A stretch of DNA of 64,000 nucleotides, from NCBI GenBank assembly GCA_015680685.1, contig MNCI01030530.1, positions 182,219-246,218 of the forward strand, given 5' to 3'. This document shows, piece by piece, positions 10,258 to 20,459 of the stretch; positions within the stretch are counted from its first letter, which is position 1, and every line of letters starts with the position of its first letter. Under the pieces are notes generated by a model that ran no database searches, was not told the origin of the DNA, and saw nothing but the letters and a program-made list of their open reading frames with translations. The position numbers and the translations under genes were made by a program. This stretch comes from Gnetum montanum. Taxonomy: Eukaryota > Streptophyta > Gnetopsida > Gnetales > Gnetaceae.

Positions 10258-12273
10258 TCATATGGGGCCCTCAGTTCTTTTTCAGTTTTTGTTTTACACA
10301 TTTTTGTTTTACAACGTTTTTGTTTTTCACATTTTTGTTTTACAATTTCTTTAACTTTTCTAATTTTTGTTTTACAAATTTCTTTAACTTTTCTTGTTTT
10401 TGTTTTACAACATCGTTATATTTTTCTATCTTTTTGTGTGTGTGTGTGTGTGTGTCATCCATCATGTAAATTCGTCACCCAATAAGTGTTCGGGCCGATG
10501 GGATGAACTGTTTTTCATTAATTGCTAATGTTTGGTTTTTACCTTTAAGTTACATTGTTGATACTAAGGTATGTTCTTTTGATATGGCAGGCAATGAGAT
10601 CACTTCATCCATCCATCCATCAAGTCTATGGTTTCCCTTGGCTTGGAAATGTACAGTTCCCTTCCAATAAGAACTTTAACGAACCGGTGACTGGGCATTT
10701 CTCAAACTAAGGACGGACTCAAGGATTTGAAACGGGTGTGACTTCAAGGGAACTTGGTGCTCTTGTGTTGGTCATTCACTTGGGTGCTTGGATGTTTTCT
10801 TCTTGGGTTTTCTTACCGTTCCGATGTAACCCAATAATCGGAAGCTGAGACAATAAAAATAAAGAAGTCTTTGCATGGTGTGGTCCCCACGCATAAAAAC
10901 ACAAAACACAAAAAGACGAAGACAAAAGAAAAAAAAAAAAATGGAAAAAGAAAAAAAAAAGTGAAAAAGCTAAAAAGCTAAAAGTGAGGATTCAAAGCAC
11001 ACCCCTTAGACGGAATAAATTTGGGCTGCAAGCACTGGTTATGGAACCAAAGTGTTCCCTCTAACTAAGGCCCTTCTCGCTTCCCATTCTCTCTGTTGTT
11101 TCGTCGGAATGGTGGTGGCTTCTCGAAGTTGCATCCTTGTTACCCAAGTGGATGATTTAACCAACTGCATTGATGCGAAGTCACTGGAAGTGGTTGGTTT
11201 GAGCCCAGAGTTGGAATGAGATTCGCCAAGTCACATTAATCATGTAACACACAAGGGGCTGTACACCACCTTGTTCTTGGGATTCCATTCCACTTCTCTT
11301 CTTCCCATCCTTCTCTCCATTGTTCACCTCATTGCCGGTTGTATCATTGTATATACTTTAGTTGATGCTTTGTTTTCTTTTTGGTAAATTCTTCCGGTTA
11401 AGACTTTAACTCTTGTTTCCAAAGGACATTCCCCGAGCCCACGGACTCTTTGAATGTGGGATTGTCAGGGCATTAAGGGCATGAGCCTGCTTTGGGGAGG
11501 ACCCACTGACATTCCTATTTGGAACATTAGTTAACTTCTTTTCCTTAACGTTTTGCAATTAATTAACATTTTTGTTCATTTCCATCATGACATCCTTTTT
11601 ATCGATGCCATAGTTGTCCCTTTTTACCTATCATTCCTATTCCTTTTCTCTCTCCATTCTAACGCTACCGGAGGTTCGCGATTAGTCATGGGGGTACGGG
11701 GCCTGATTTTTCGATTTTTATCCTAAGCCCCGGATTTTTTCGTTTTTCTTCCTTACCCCTATACCTTCGGTAGTCATCATCTATATTTTCCCAGATCCAT
11801 ATCAGCCATACCACACCTTAGCCAGTGAGCCTAAACCGAAGCAAGGTATGCTTTACTTAATGATTCAATTACCCTTGCTAATATATGATGGTGTTGTGTG
11901 TGCAGATGGCAATCATACAACAACGGAATGGATCTGGAGCAGACACTTGGAATGGAGCAGCGCTGAAGCAGCATGCAAGGAGTGGAATTGATAATGCGCT
12001 TACAGATGGACAACGAAAGGCGCAATCTAGGCGTTGGCAGCAACAAGACTCTTCTTCTTTCTTCTCTTCTATTCTCTCTCCTCTTTTCTCTCAGCTGCCA
12101 ACTGTGGCCTGATGTCATTGTAATAAGGTGTTCACCCATGTTGTCATGAACACCAGTTTTTGTCAAGTCTTGTAATAAAGACCGTTCACATGTCATCCCA
12201 TTAGTTCCATTTTCCCTAATAATCCCATACCTACCTGATATCATTGTAAGGAACTCGAGGACGAGTTTTCATT
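10258..12273 (+). other. Non-coding 3' region of Athila1
   Basis: No open frame of note. A T-rich stretch repeats TTTTTGTTTTACAA words (10270-10430), followed by a (GT)n run at about 10436-10456 and an A-rich block at 10925-10965. The part from 11138 on is shared with Athila2 (58585-59679), so it belongs to the element. Two sites resembling the real polypurine tract occur, at about 10228 and 11688 (AGTCATGGGGG). Confidence 0.7.
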
Positions 12274-12287
12274 TAGTCATGGGGGTA
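12274..12287 (+). other. Polypurine-like tract of Athila1
   Basis: TAGTCATGGGGGTA directly precedes the 3' LTR. Athila2 has AGTCATGGGGGTA at the same place (59667-59679). Confidence 0.75.
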
Positions 12288-13357
12288 TGATGAGACGCGG
12301 TTTACACTAGGCCGCGATATCACATCCCATGCGATATCGCGGACGCGATATCGCGTCTTCTCCTGCGATATCGCGTACGCGATATCGCGTCCCGCCGCCA
12401 TATCTATAAATAAGAGGCGGCACTCCCTTCATTTCCCAATCCTGGCTAGTGTAGCGAAGCTCTGGCAGATTGATCACTCCAGAGTTAGAATTTTTCCCCA
12501 TGTGCCCGCAGTAGGAGTCCTAGAGTGAACGGCTCTTTATTCGAGCAGCTTGTAACCTGAACCCAAGTTGTGTACGGCAATAAAGACGAACTTGTTTGGA
12601 TAAACCTTGCAGCACGTGGTTTCATTTATTGCTTTATTTCCTGCTTTCCTAGTGCGTTCAAGTACGACTTGATTACGAGCGTCTACGGACGTGTACGGCT
12701 AGTCAAGGAATCGGCTGCTTGACGCAATGCATGAGTACGACTCAATTACGAGCATTGGATGCTTGGTAACCCAGTAGCGTATTCCAGGATTCTGCGCTTG
12801 GTAACTCCCGGGTCTGATGTGTACGGCTAGTTGAGGAATCGGCTGCTCATTGCTAGGCTAGATCGTGTGATAAGTACGACTTAGTTACGAGCACCCACGG
12901 GTGTGTACGGCTGGCTAAGGAATCGGCTGCTTATCACACTTAGGCTAAATAGGTGCCTCAGTACGACCACTTCGAGCACTTGCGTTACGTGTGGCGATCC
13001 CAGTAACGATTAGCGTTTGGTAAGCTGCAGTTGCATAGTTCAGGGTGTGTCCGGTAAGTGGGAACGGATGCTGACGCTAGTTAATTTAGACTTAGGACTT
13101 TAGTTAGAGTTAGCTTAGTTTCTCAACCCTTTCCCCTGATAGCATAGAAGATAAGCCGAAAATACCAAAAAAATCACATACCTCAGACTTGCTTAACCAT
13201 ACACCGTGACACATACAAGCAAGCCTGGGAAGACAACGAATGATTAACCCCAAGTGTTTCTTGTGGCGTTAAGGCATTTAGTCTACAGAGTTCGACCGAA
13301 TCGCGCGTGTACGCTCGTATTCGTATGGTGGAGTGTAGGGGTACCTCGCACTCATCA
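12288..13357 (+). repeat. 3' LTR of Athila1
   Basis: 1070 bases with the same ends as the 5' LTR. The extra length is in U3, where additional GCGATATCGC/ATATCGCG units lie between 12315 and 12392. The TSD copy ACTGT follows at 13358-13362. Confidence 0.93.
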
Positions 13358-13362
13358 ACTGT
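13358..13362 (+). repeat. Target-site duplication of Athila1, right copy
   Basis: ACTGT, identical to 5736-5740. Confidence 0.92.
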
Positions 13363-15250
13363 GCTACGCTATATAGCATCGCATAGCATAGCACCTATTT
13401 GAAGTTGGAATATCTTGCTAACTACGATTATGCTTTATCAAATGAAAGAGAAGAGGAAGAGGAAGAAATTTTGGCCCCTAAAGTAAGGGTACCTACTGAA
13501 GAGGAGGAAGAGGCCCAGGCTATGGAAGAAGGGGTCCTTACCAATGATCCCTTTGCAAAATGTGTTTTAGTGCCTGAAGGGTAGATGAGTGTCGAGGATG
13601 TCACCACAGAGGGGCTACAATTGGATGCTAGTAAGTTTGACTGATTTCTTGATAGTTTCTTGATTGATGGTCCCTCACTATCACCCCTAAGGGTTTGCTG
13701 GATAGGAGCTTTGCACTGTCATGTCATCTTTCATTATCTTTGTTGTTATCCTCTCTACCATGGCTAACATGTTTTATTGTGCAGCAGACACCACTATTGA
13801 TTTCCCTGATCCTTCTTACTCAATCTGTGTCCAACCTTGGACCAAGACCCCCAACAAGTTTGCCTTCATGGAGGGGGTGGTTGATGATATGATTGATCAC
13901 TTGAAGTAAATCGATCCCAAGATCAGTAAGCTACAATTACTATACTAGGCATTTATACTTTTTAGCTCTTTTATTTTTTTCTGTGTCACTGTGACTAACA
14001 TTCTTCCATACATGGCAGCCTCCTGTGTTAAGTGGGATCCTCGACAAGCTGTTGAGGTCAACGTCGTGCCTAAACTTCTATCTAAGGTAACTAAGGTACC
14101 TCATCACATTTACAATGAAGCAAGTAAATGTGCATTGTACTTGGCACGCTCCTTATGGGAGTGTAGGCATGTGAACGAAGACCTCTAGAAGAGGGTACAG
14201 AAACTCGAGAAAGAGAAGCCTAACCTAACCATGGAGGTGGAGGATCGCCAATCTAGGAATGAGTTTCTATTGGCCCAGGACACCCACAATGGCAATTGGC
14301 GTATGGCTGTGATTGACTATGCTAGATACTAGATAGTCGTACGAAACAATAACAAGGCCAATCATGAAATTATTGAACAGCACATGCAGATGGACCTCCT
14401 AGCATAAAATAACCAAGACTGGAAAGACTATAGCTCAAAGGTTTACGAATGGGGACAGGCACAGAAGAACCATAAACATATGTATAATATGGAAAGTGCC
14501 ACCTATCGTAAATAATACCAATGTGCTCTTGTTGAAGCACGTACCCTTAGGCTATTTCTTGACATCATTGGTGCTTCTAGTGCTTATGAGAGGTTCATGC
14601 AATAGGTGATGGTATGTGAGTCTCCTAAAAGGGAGGTGACCCTACCTACCGACGAGACCACCACAGCCACCTTTTCCCCAGGACCACCCAGATGAACAAC
14701 CTTGGAAAATGGAAAGGTTGTATCAAGCACTGATCTAGGACAGGGGAATTGGGGCAACCTCACTGAGGAGGAGATCTTGCAATGTCTCGTAGCCGACATG
14801 GATTGGATGCCTTCCAAAATGGATGTGGGGCCATCTCAGGTTAGTCACCTTTTGTATGTTATGGTTTATTTTCTAAAAAATAGTTATTTTAGTTTGACTC
14901 ATTATTTTATTTTTTTCTTTATGTAGAATCCAAATGAAGATGCAAGACCCAGTGGTATAGGAGACAGTGATGGAAATGAAGACCCATAGTGTGGCAACCG
15001 AAAATTTTATTTCTTGCTTTAAATTTGATTGATTTGTAAACATTATTGATTAACATTGAGCAAAGAATGTATACAAAATAATCTATTTCATTTTGGTTAA
15101 CATGTTTCATTTATTTATTTTTATCTTTTTGGGCCCTTTGAGAGCCTCTAATTTTAGTTTAAGGCCATTCATGGCCATTGCTTAATGATGACTTTATTTT
15201 TCTTTTTCATTTTGTCAATGTTTTTTTTTTTGTTTCAAGGTAGTAAAGTT

Positions 15251-15431
15251 TCTAGTTTTAGGCCTTGGTGGGTTGTGATGAGTAGTTTAAGGCCATTCCG
15301 GGCCATGGCTAGTTTTAGGCCATTTTGGGCCACCGTAAGTTTTAGGCCATTTCAGGCCTTCGTTAGTTTTAGGCCATTTTGGACCTCATGTAAGGTGATA
15401 AAAAATTACCAGTTTTAGGCCTTAGCGGGTT
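15251..15431 (+). repeat. Hairpin-motif array, protease side, element A
   Basis: Six copies of AGTTTTAGGCC, a 6-base loop (ATTTTG, ATTCCG, TTAGCG) and GGCC or GGTT. Located just past the last exon of antisense gene A and before the protease remnant, as in T1 (27998-28385) and E (43640-43875). Confidence 0.8.
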
Positions 15432-15639
15432 GTTTAGTTATGCAAAAAATGGACATAATGTAAACAATGTAAATAATGAGAAGGATGCTAATGTAAATAA
15501 TGAATACAAAGCAAACAATGTAAATAGTGATCATGACATTGATGCAAGTAGTAATCATGATGTGAGTAGTGGAGTAATTACGCTAATGCAAACAACAATC
15601 ATTCCTACAGCTGCTTCCTAAGCCATTGTGGGCATGACG

Positions 15640-15949
15640 ATGCATATGGCCAGGAGGTTTTGTTATGATACTCCTCTATGTTATCGTCTACTACTTGAAA
15701 GGGCAGCTCAGCCCATGTTGCTTCTTCATTTGGGCTGGTTTTGACTTGTTCAGGCATTTTATTTTGAACAGGGGTTTGGTTTTCAAAGATTTCAATCTCT
15801 AAACCTTATTCCATTCCTACGTTATTTATGGCTCGAGGAGTCACTTCATCACCATGAATTACCACTTCCCCTCCTGCATAGGATAAGTGAATTTCCTGGT
15901 GTACTGGTGGGGAAATGATCCTCAACTGGGCCAACCACAACCTCCCTAG
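15640..15949 (-). pseudogene. C-terminal part of the element A protease
   Basis: On the - strand: LGRLWLAQLRIISPPVHQEI, then GGEVVIHGDEV and AINNVGMEQ. It matches the end of the proteases of T1 (28652) and E (43170), and it starts exactly at the T1 LTR boundary. The N-terminal half lies beyond T1 at 34343. The reading continues with a WAELPFQ-like segment to about 15640. Confidence 0.8.
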
Positions 15950-17793
15950 TGTAGCGACCAAAAACATTGGTGGCTGGAAACACCGAGAGGTCGTTGGGTG
16001 AACAGTTTTAACCCTAGATCCGTGTAAGGGTAGTGCGGGATAAAAATGGAAATGGGGCATCCTAAATGATCTAGTTGATTAGATAGGGACTTAGTCAATG
16101 TAACTTAACCTTATGTAAATGTCATTTTAAGTACAAAATACATGAGATCTAACCGATGATTAATAAATTTGATAATAAAGAAAATGATGCTAAACAGTGA
16201 TGACAATATAGAAATAAAAAAGTAATTGGGATGAGAAAATGCATCACGGCAAAGTCACAAGTTCGATTCTCTTCTCTCCTTGAAAATGTATAATGAATCA
16301 TGCAACGCCAAAGGCACACAGAGTATCCAGAAATGATCGGAATGCTCAAAATGCCTCAACTATGTTTTTAAGTGCAAGTTTCAAAGCCAATAGTACAAAA
16401 TGCCAATAAGCAAAAATGATAATTCCAAATGCCAAAGAAAACAATGCCAACTACTAAAATTCACCAACAAATTTCCAATTTACCAACCAGGGGATTTCTC
16501 AATTGTCCAACCCTTTGAATTGCTAATTTTCCAACTTGCCAACTGCTAAAATTTTCCAACCGTTAAAATTTTCCAATAGCTAAAATTTGCCAACATTTGA
16601 CAACCCTTTGAGCATTGCTTGTTGGGGTATTTATAGGGCTAGGAGCACACAAGAAATGAGGCTTGGATGACACATGTCCTGGACCCACAAAATTCTGATG
16701 TGTCCATACTACATGAACATGAAAAGCTGGTCATGAACTTGTCACACTTCAATTATGCTGTCAAAACTAGAGATGCTGGAATCAAATATGCCAACAATGC
16801 AGATGAGGAATGAGACATATTAAAGTAGCATAGCTACCTGCTACATTGTGCTACGCTATGTAGTGTAGCATGTCGGCGTAGCATAGCCATTAGTTTAAAA
16901 AAGAAATTTACGTTGAAGTCAACCGCATTTGCTGGAAGCTTAGGCACACATCAGGTCACCTTTTGCAATACTTTGTTTGATTTGCATATTTTCTATGCTA
17001 TGCTACACTACATAGCATAGCATAGCGTATCAGCTGGCTTCATTTGCGACCCATGTTGAAATTGCAAACGCTTGCTTGAAGCTTTGATTATGCTAACAAC
17101 TGTAACTTTCACCTTTTGCCAAGGGAAGCTTTTGAACTTGTTGAACTTGCATTTAAGATGCTCATTGCTACTTTTGAACCATTTCTACGCTATGCTATGC
17201 TATGTAGCATAGCATAGCATAGTAGCTAGCATATCTTACTTTTTGTTCAATCTGCCACTTTCTGATGAGAAGCTTTGCTAAGGACTTGAAGTTGAACAAG
17301 GCAACTAGTTTTGAAGGCCGGAGTGCTTGCTGAGTGCAATTAGAACCACTAGGTAAGCTAGGAATTTCTATTTTGCCTTTGCTACACTGTGCTATGCTAT
17401 GTAGCATAGCATAGCATAGCACTTTATTCTACAACAGTTTGGTTGCCTAAGCAACTATCTTCTGAGGCCTACTACGCTACATAGTGTAGCGTAGCGTAGA
17501 AAACTTCTTCACTAGAAAACTTGTCGAACTATTTAGCACATCCTAAGCACTGTTGACAACTCTAAGTGTGGTTTCTGAGTAAACTATCAGCCAAGTTAAA
17601 CACCCAGGTGGGTAGGCTAGAGAGTCCATCAGGCTTATCAGCTCTGGAGGTAGAAAAATTGCCAAACTAAAAAGTCTAAACTCAGTGCATTCATTTCCTG
17701 CCAAATAGTCATAGGGCTACACTTGTGGAAATTCTTGCCTCAGTTTCGAGACCTTGGTGAAGCAAGAGTGCCTTAAAATTTTAGGGTGTTTCA
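15950..17793 (-). repeat. 3' LTR of T1
   Basis: 1844 bases. On the - strand it starts TGAAACACCCTAAAATTTTA and ends GGTCGCTACA. The U3 promoter TATAAATA is at 16628-16635 (- strand). Upstream of it are palindromic ATGCTA-TG-TAGCAT cores at about 16852, 16993-17028, 17185-17225, 17381-17422 and 17470-17500. Alignable along its length with 32542-34342, with many substitutions and small indels. Confidence 0.88.
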
Positions 17794-17808
17794 TTGGCCC
17801 CTCTTTAT
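17794..17808 (-). other. Polypurine tract of T1
   Basis: On the - strand GATAAAGAGGGGCCAA abuts the 3' LTR start. T2 has the related ACAAAGAGGGATCAA at the same position (49571-49585). Confidence 0.75.
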
Positions 17809-18928
17809 CGACATCTAGAGGAAGGACCCGAGAGGCATTGACAAAGAATACGAAATACCTCAAAAGACAAGATGCTAACATCACTCTTCGGTAATCTCCA
17901 AGATGTCGCTCAGCTATGCTTGAGAGTGCTAGGATGGCTATGCAGGGAAAGGGGAAAGGTTAAACTAGGGGAAGCAGGTCTAGGAAAATTGTAAAGATGA
18001 GACTTAGCAAGGTCCCCCATCAGAATGCTTGGGAGGGAGTTGTTTACATGGTCATCTTTGCTTTTGTTGACCTTTGACCTCTCGTTGGAATGTTTAGAGA
18101 AGGTCACTATGAAAAAACTAATGTGCCATTTGTTTTAGGCATGCTCTTTTTTTTGTGTGAGCTTTTGCTCTTTTACGCATTTTCTTTTGCTATTCTATCA
18201 TTTACATTTGCAGATAACCTTGTCATAGGACAAGTGTTTCTTTCCTAGGATGAGTTGCATTACATCCACGTGGGGCTTTAACCTACCTACAAATGCTTCC
18301 CATGCGACGAGTTGCATTACACACATCATGGACCTTATGGTTGGGCATATGGAAGGGCTTTACAAGCATAAGGAAAATTCATAAAAAAGGTGAGAGTGAC
18401 AATTTTGGGTGTACGGAATGAGGTAAAGGAGGTTAAGGGGGAGGATAGGATGTGCACTTCGAAGTGGATAAGCTAGTCAAGATGACCACCTTGGAATGAT
18501 GTAGTGTCCTACCTCCATGGAAAAACACACCTCTAACTGACATCCTTCTAGTACATATCCTGCAAACACAACAGAGAGCAAACTAGAGGAAGCAACCATG
18601 ATGTAAAAAGAAGGCAAGGGTCTTACTTGCTTTGAACACTACTGGAACAATGGTTATTTTTGCTGAGCCATTCAACTTCCAAACTAGAAAGTCCACCAAC
18701 AATTCTGGAAGCATCCAGGTGGAGAGGTCGGCATTGAGGCAGCTAGGAATTGTGGTGATGTGAGTGCTCTGAAGTCCCCGCCCAAGAAAAACATTATGTA
18801 GTTTAGCTGTGAGATGGGCTACCCAACAGCTGAACATCTTTTGGGCTCGGATACTAGTAGGGGTTGGAGGATAGCAACATTGTGGCTGGGCCACAATAGT
18901 GCTAGAACTCCAGTAGTAGGCGCTGACT
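17809..18928. other. T1 3' untranslated region
   Basis: No recognised domain. A 103-codon open stretch on the - strand (18894-18583) is sense for the element but has no recognisable motif and no counterpart I could find in the other copies. The rest shows nothing clear. Confidence 0.4.
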
Positions 18929-19246
18929 ATGGAAGCTACTACCAGGGCAAAGGGCCATGGTAGTGGTAGCTCTAGAAGGTTAGCAAGATGTCATAGGACA
19001 TCTTCGGAGGATCAACAAGATGCCAAGGGCAGTGGTGTTGCACATATTCCTGAGGAAGCTTTGTTAGCATTTTGGACTACATTTTGGAACTGCAACATCC
19101 CATCCCATGTTGATACTGTGCACGCTCGCTTGTTTGATGAGTCATGGATGCATGCTAGGGACGTGTCGCGAACCCAGTTTAAGGTCCTGGTGGATCATCT
19201 GATGCACTGGTTTAAGGTCTCAACAGACTGTGGTGCACTAGTTTAA
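18929..19246 (+). CDS. Short unknown open frame antisense to T1
   Basis: 105 codons, beginning MEATTRAKGHGSGSSRRL, then AFWTTFWNCNIPSHVDTVHARLF in two parts. The last 25 or so residues are encoded by the first hairpin-array units, so the true product, if any, may end or splice before them. No family recognised. It could be an exon of a second antisense transcript or a chance frame. Confidence 0.25.
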   Translation: MEATTRAKGHGSGSSRRLARCHRTSSEDQQDAKGSGVAHIPEEALLAFWTTFWNCNIPSHVDTVHARLFDESWMHARDVSRTQFKVLVDHLMHWFKVSTDCGALV

Positions 19247-19620
19247 GATCCTAGTAGACTGCTACGCTAGTTTATCATCATAGCGGATGGTGGCAGTACT
19301 AGTTTAATGTCCTAGCAGATCGTTGTGCTAGTTTATTGTCATAACGGATGACAGATAGGCCAGTTTAAAGTCATAGCAGATCGTCTATGCCATTTTAATG
19401 TCATAGAAAATATGCTTTGCTAGTTTTACATCATGGTGGACAGTCTATGTCAATTTATAGTCATAGTGGACTGCCTTTTCCAGTTTTACGTTCTGGTGGA
19501 CGAGCTTTTCCAGTTTTACGTTGTAGCTAACATTTGCTTACTTTTCCCAATTTTACATCGTAGTGGACATTTCCTTACCTTTGCCAGTTTTACATTCTAG
19601 CAGACGTTTGCTTACCTTTT
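19185..19620 (+). repeat. Hairpin-motif array, 3' side of pol, T1
   Basis: About fourteen units at roughly 25-35 base spacing, AGTTTA or AGTTTTA then arms such as AGTC-ATAGTG-GACT, CATC-ATAGCG-GATG and TGTCAT-AACGG-ATGACA. Arms vary between units but often stay complementary. It lies just after the pol end (19640). T2 retains a similar array at 50585-50880. Confidence 0.78.
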
Positions 19621-19639
19621 CTCATGCATTAGATGTAGT

Positions 19640-20450
19640 ATGGCTTGAGGTATGAATGATTTATAGGATTCGTGAACTCATTGCCATCCATGTCTGCCAG
19701 CTTGAAGGCCCCGTTCCCGTAGGATTTTGTGACCATGAATGGACCTTCCCAGTTTGATGAGAATTTGTTCACATGCTCATGGATAGACTTGAGAACAAGG
19801 TCCCCCTTTTTTATAGGTCATTGATGCGGGTTCTAATGATGCTTTTTCAATTGCTTGTTCTGATAATGCTCTATATGACCAAGTGTCTATGCATGCTCCT
19901 CCTCTATGGAGTTGAGGTTGATGATCCTTGACTCGTTGTTCTAGGCTTCACTCATGACATTTGATAGGATCATTCGAAGTGATGGTACCTACAACTCAAG
20001 AGGTAACACCGCTTCAAACCCATAAACAAGACTATAAGGTGTCTTACCTATCACAGTCTTGCACGGCATCCTGTAAGCCCATAACACATAGAGGATTTTC
20101 TCATGCCATCGCCTCTTGCTGTTGTTAAGAATTTTCTGGGTAGATATCAATCTGCTTGGGGGCTCACCATGTTGTAGGTAGGCTGTAATGTTGGCGTACC
20201 ACTCCTGGGTGTCTTTAGTGCTAACAGAGGCTATGTGTACCGCCTAAGTGATAGGCTTCATACACTTGATAATTGAAGCTAGAAAATTTGCAAATAGCTG
20301 TGGTGGCACATTTAATGCTAGCGTGGCCAAGGCATCTGCTATGGTGTTTTTGTTACATGGCACGTGTTGAATGTCTGTTGTCGCAAACTGTTTAAGTAAA
20401 CTTTTTTCTAGGTCGCAGTAGGGTTGTAGGTGTGTAGCTTTGTAGGCGTA
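19640..20450 (-). pseudogene. Integrase remnant of T1, catalytic core deleted
   Basis: After the second RNase H comes a linker (QEWYANITAYLQHGEPP), then directly WHEKILYVLWAYRMP, GKTPYSLVYGFEAVLPLEL and the C-terminal NKFSSNWEGPFMVTKSYG with LADMDG. These last motifs are the end of a Tat-type integrase. The N-terminal zinc domain and the segment with the catalytic D, D and E are missing, because the linker and the late core are only about 50 bases apart. The integrase is therefore dead by deletion as well as by point changes. Confidence 0.75.
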
Positions 20451-20459
20451 GACCTCAGT

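Larger units (their letters stand above)
5741..13357 (+). mobile_element. Athila1: gag-protease-only Athila-like LTR retrotransposon
   Basis: Complete 7.6-kb insertion with LTRs 5741-6767 and 12288-13357, LTR ends TGATGAG...CTCATCA (7-base inverted repeat), a 5-base target duplication, a primer-binding site of the Athila type and a polypurine-like tract. The interior holds one long open frame for gag and protease (6913-10257). There is no reverse transcriptase, RNase H or integrase, so the element is non-autonomous. Its flanks rejoin into intron 4 of antisense gene A. By eye the LTRs differ by about 25 substitutions plus some indels over 1 kb, so it is younger than T1, whose LTRs are much more different. 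Confidence 0.93.
2585..14989 (+). pseudogene. Multi-exon antisense gene, copy A (interrupted by Athila1)
   Basis: Exons proposed by comparison with the T1 and E copies: 1, 2585-2703 (donor GTATGT); 2, 3731-4181 (after ATGCAG, donor GTAAGT), FCP1/NIF-like; 3, about 4272-4535; 4, about 4650-5692 (donor GTAAGT); 5, about 13420-13698, acidic; 6, 13785-13925 (after GTGCAG, donor GTAAGC); 7, 14019-14839 (after GGCAG, donor GTTAGT), coiled-coil-like; 8, 14927-14989 (after TGTAG), a short acidic tail ending in TAG. Athila1 lies in intron 4. Exons 2, 4, 5 and 7 contain stops, and the exon 5 donor is changed to GA, so this copy is dead. The gene is antisense to the pol and gag of its host element. Function unknown; matching splice sites in sister copies argue that it was once an expressed spliced gene. 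Confidence 0.72.

Noticed and set aside
10251-10469. Phe-rich membrane protein frames on the + strand
   Set aside because: They arise from the T-rich low-complexity stretch and the (GT)n run in the Athila1 3' region; no conserved counterpart.
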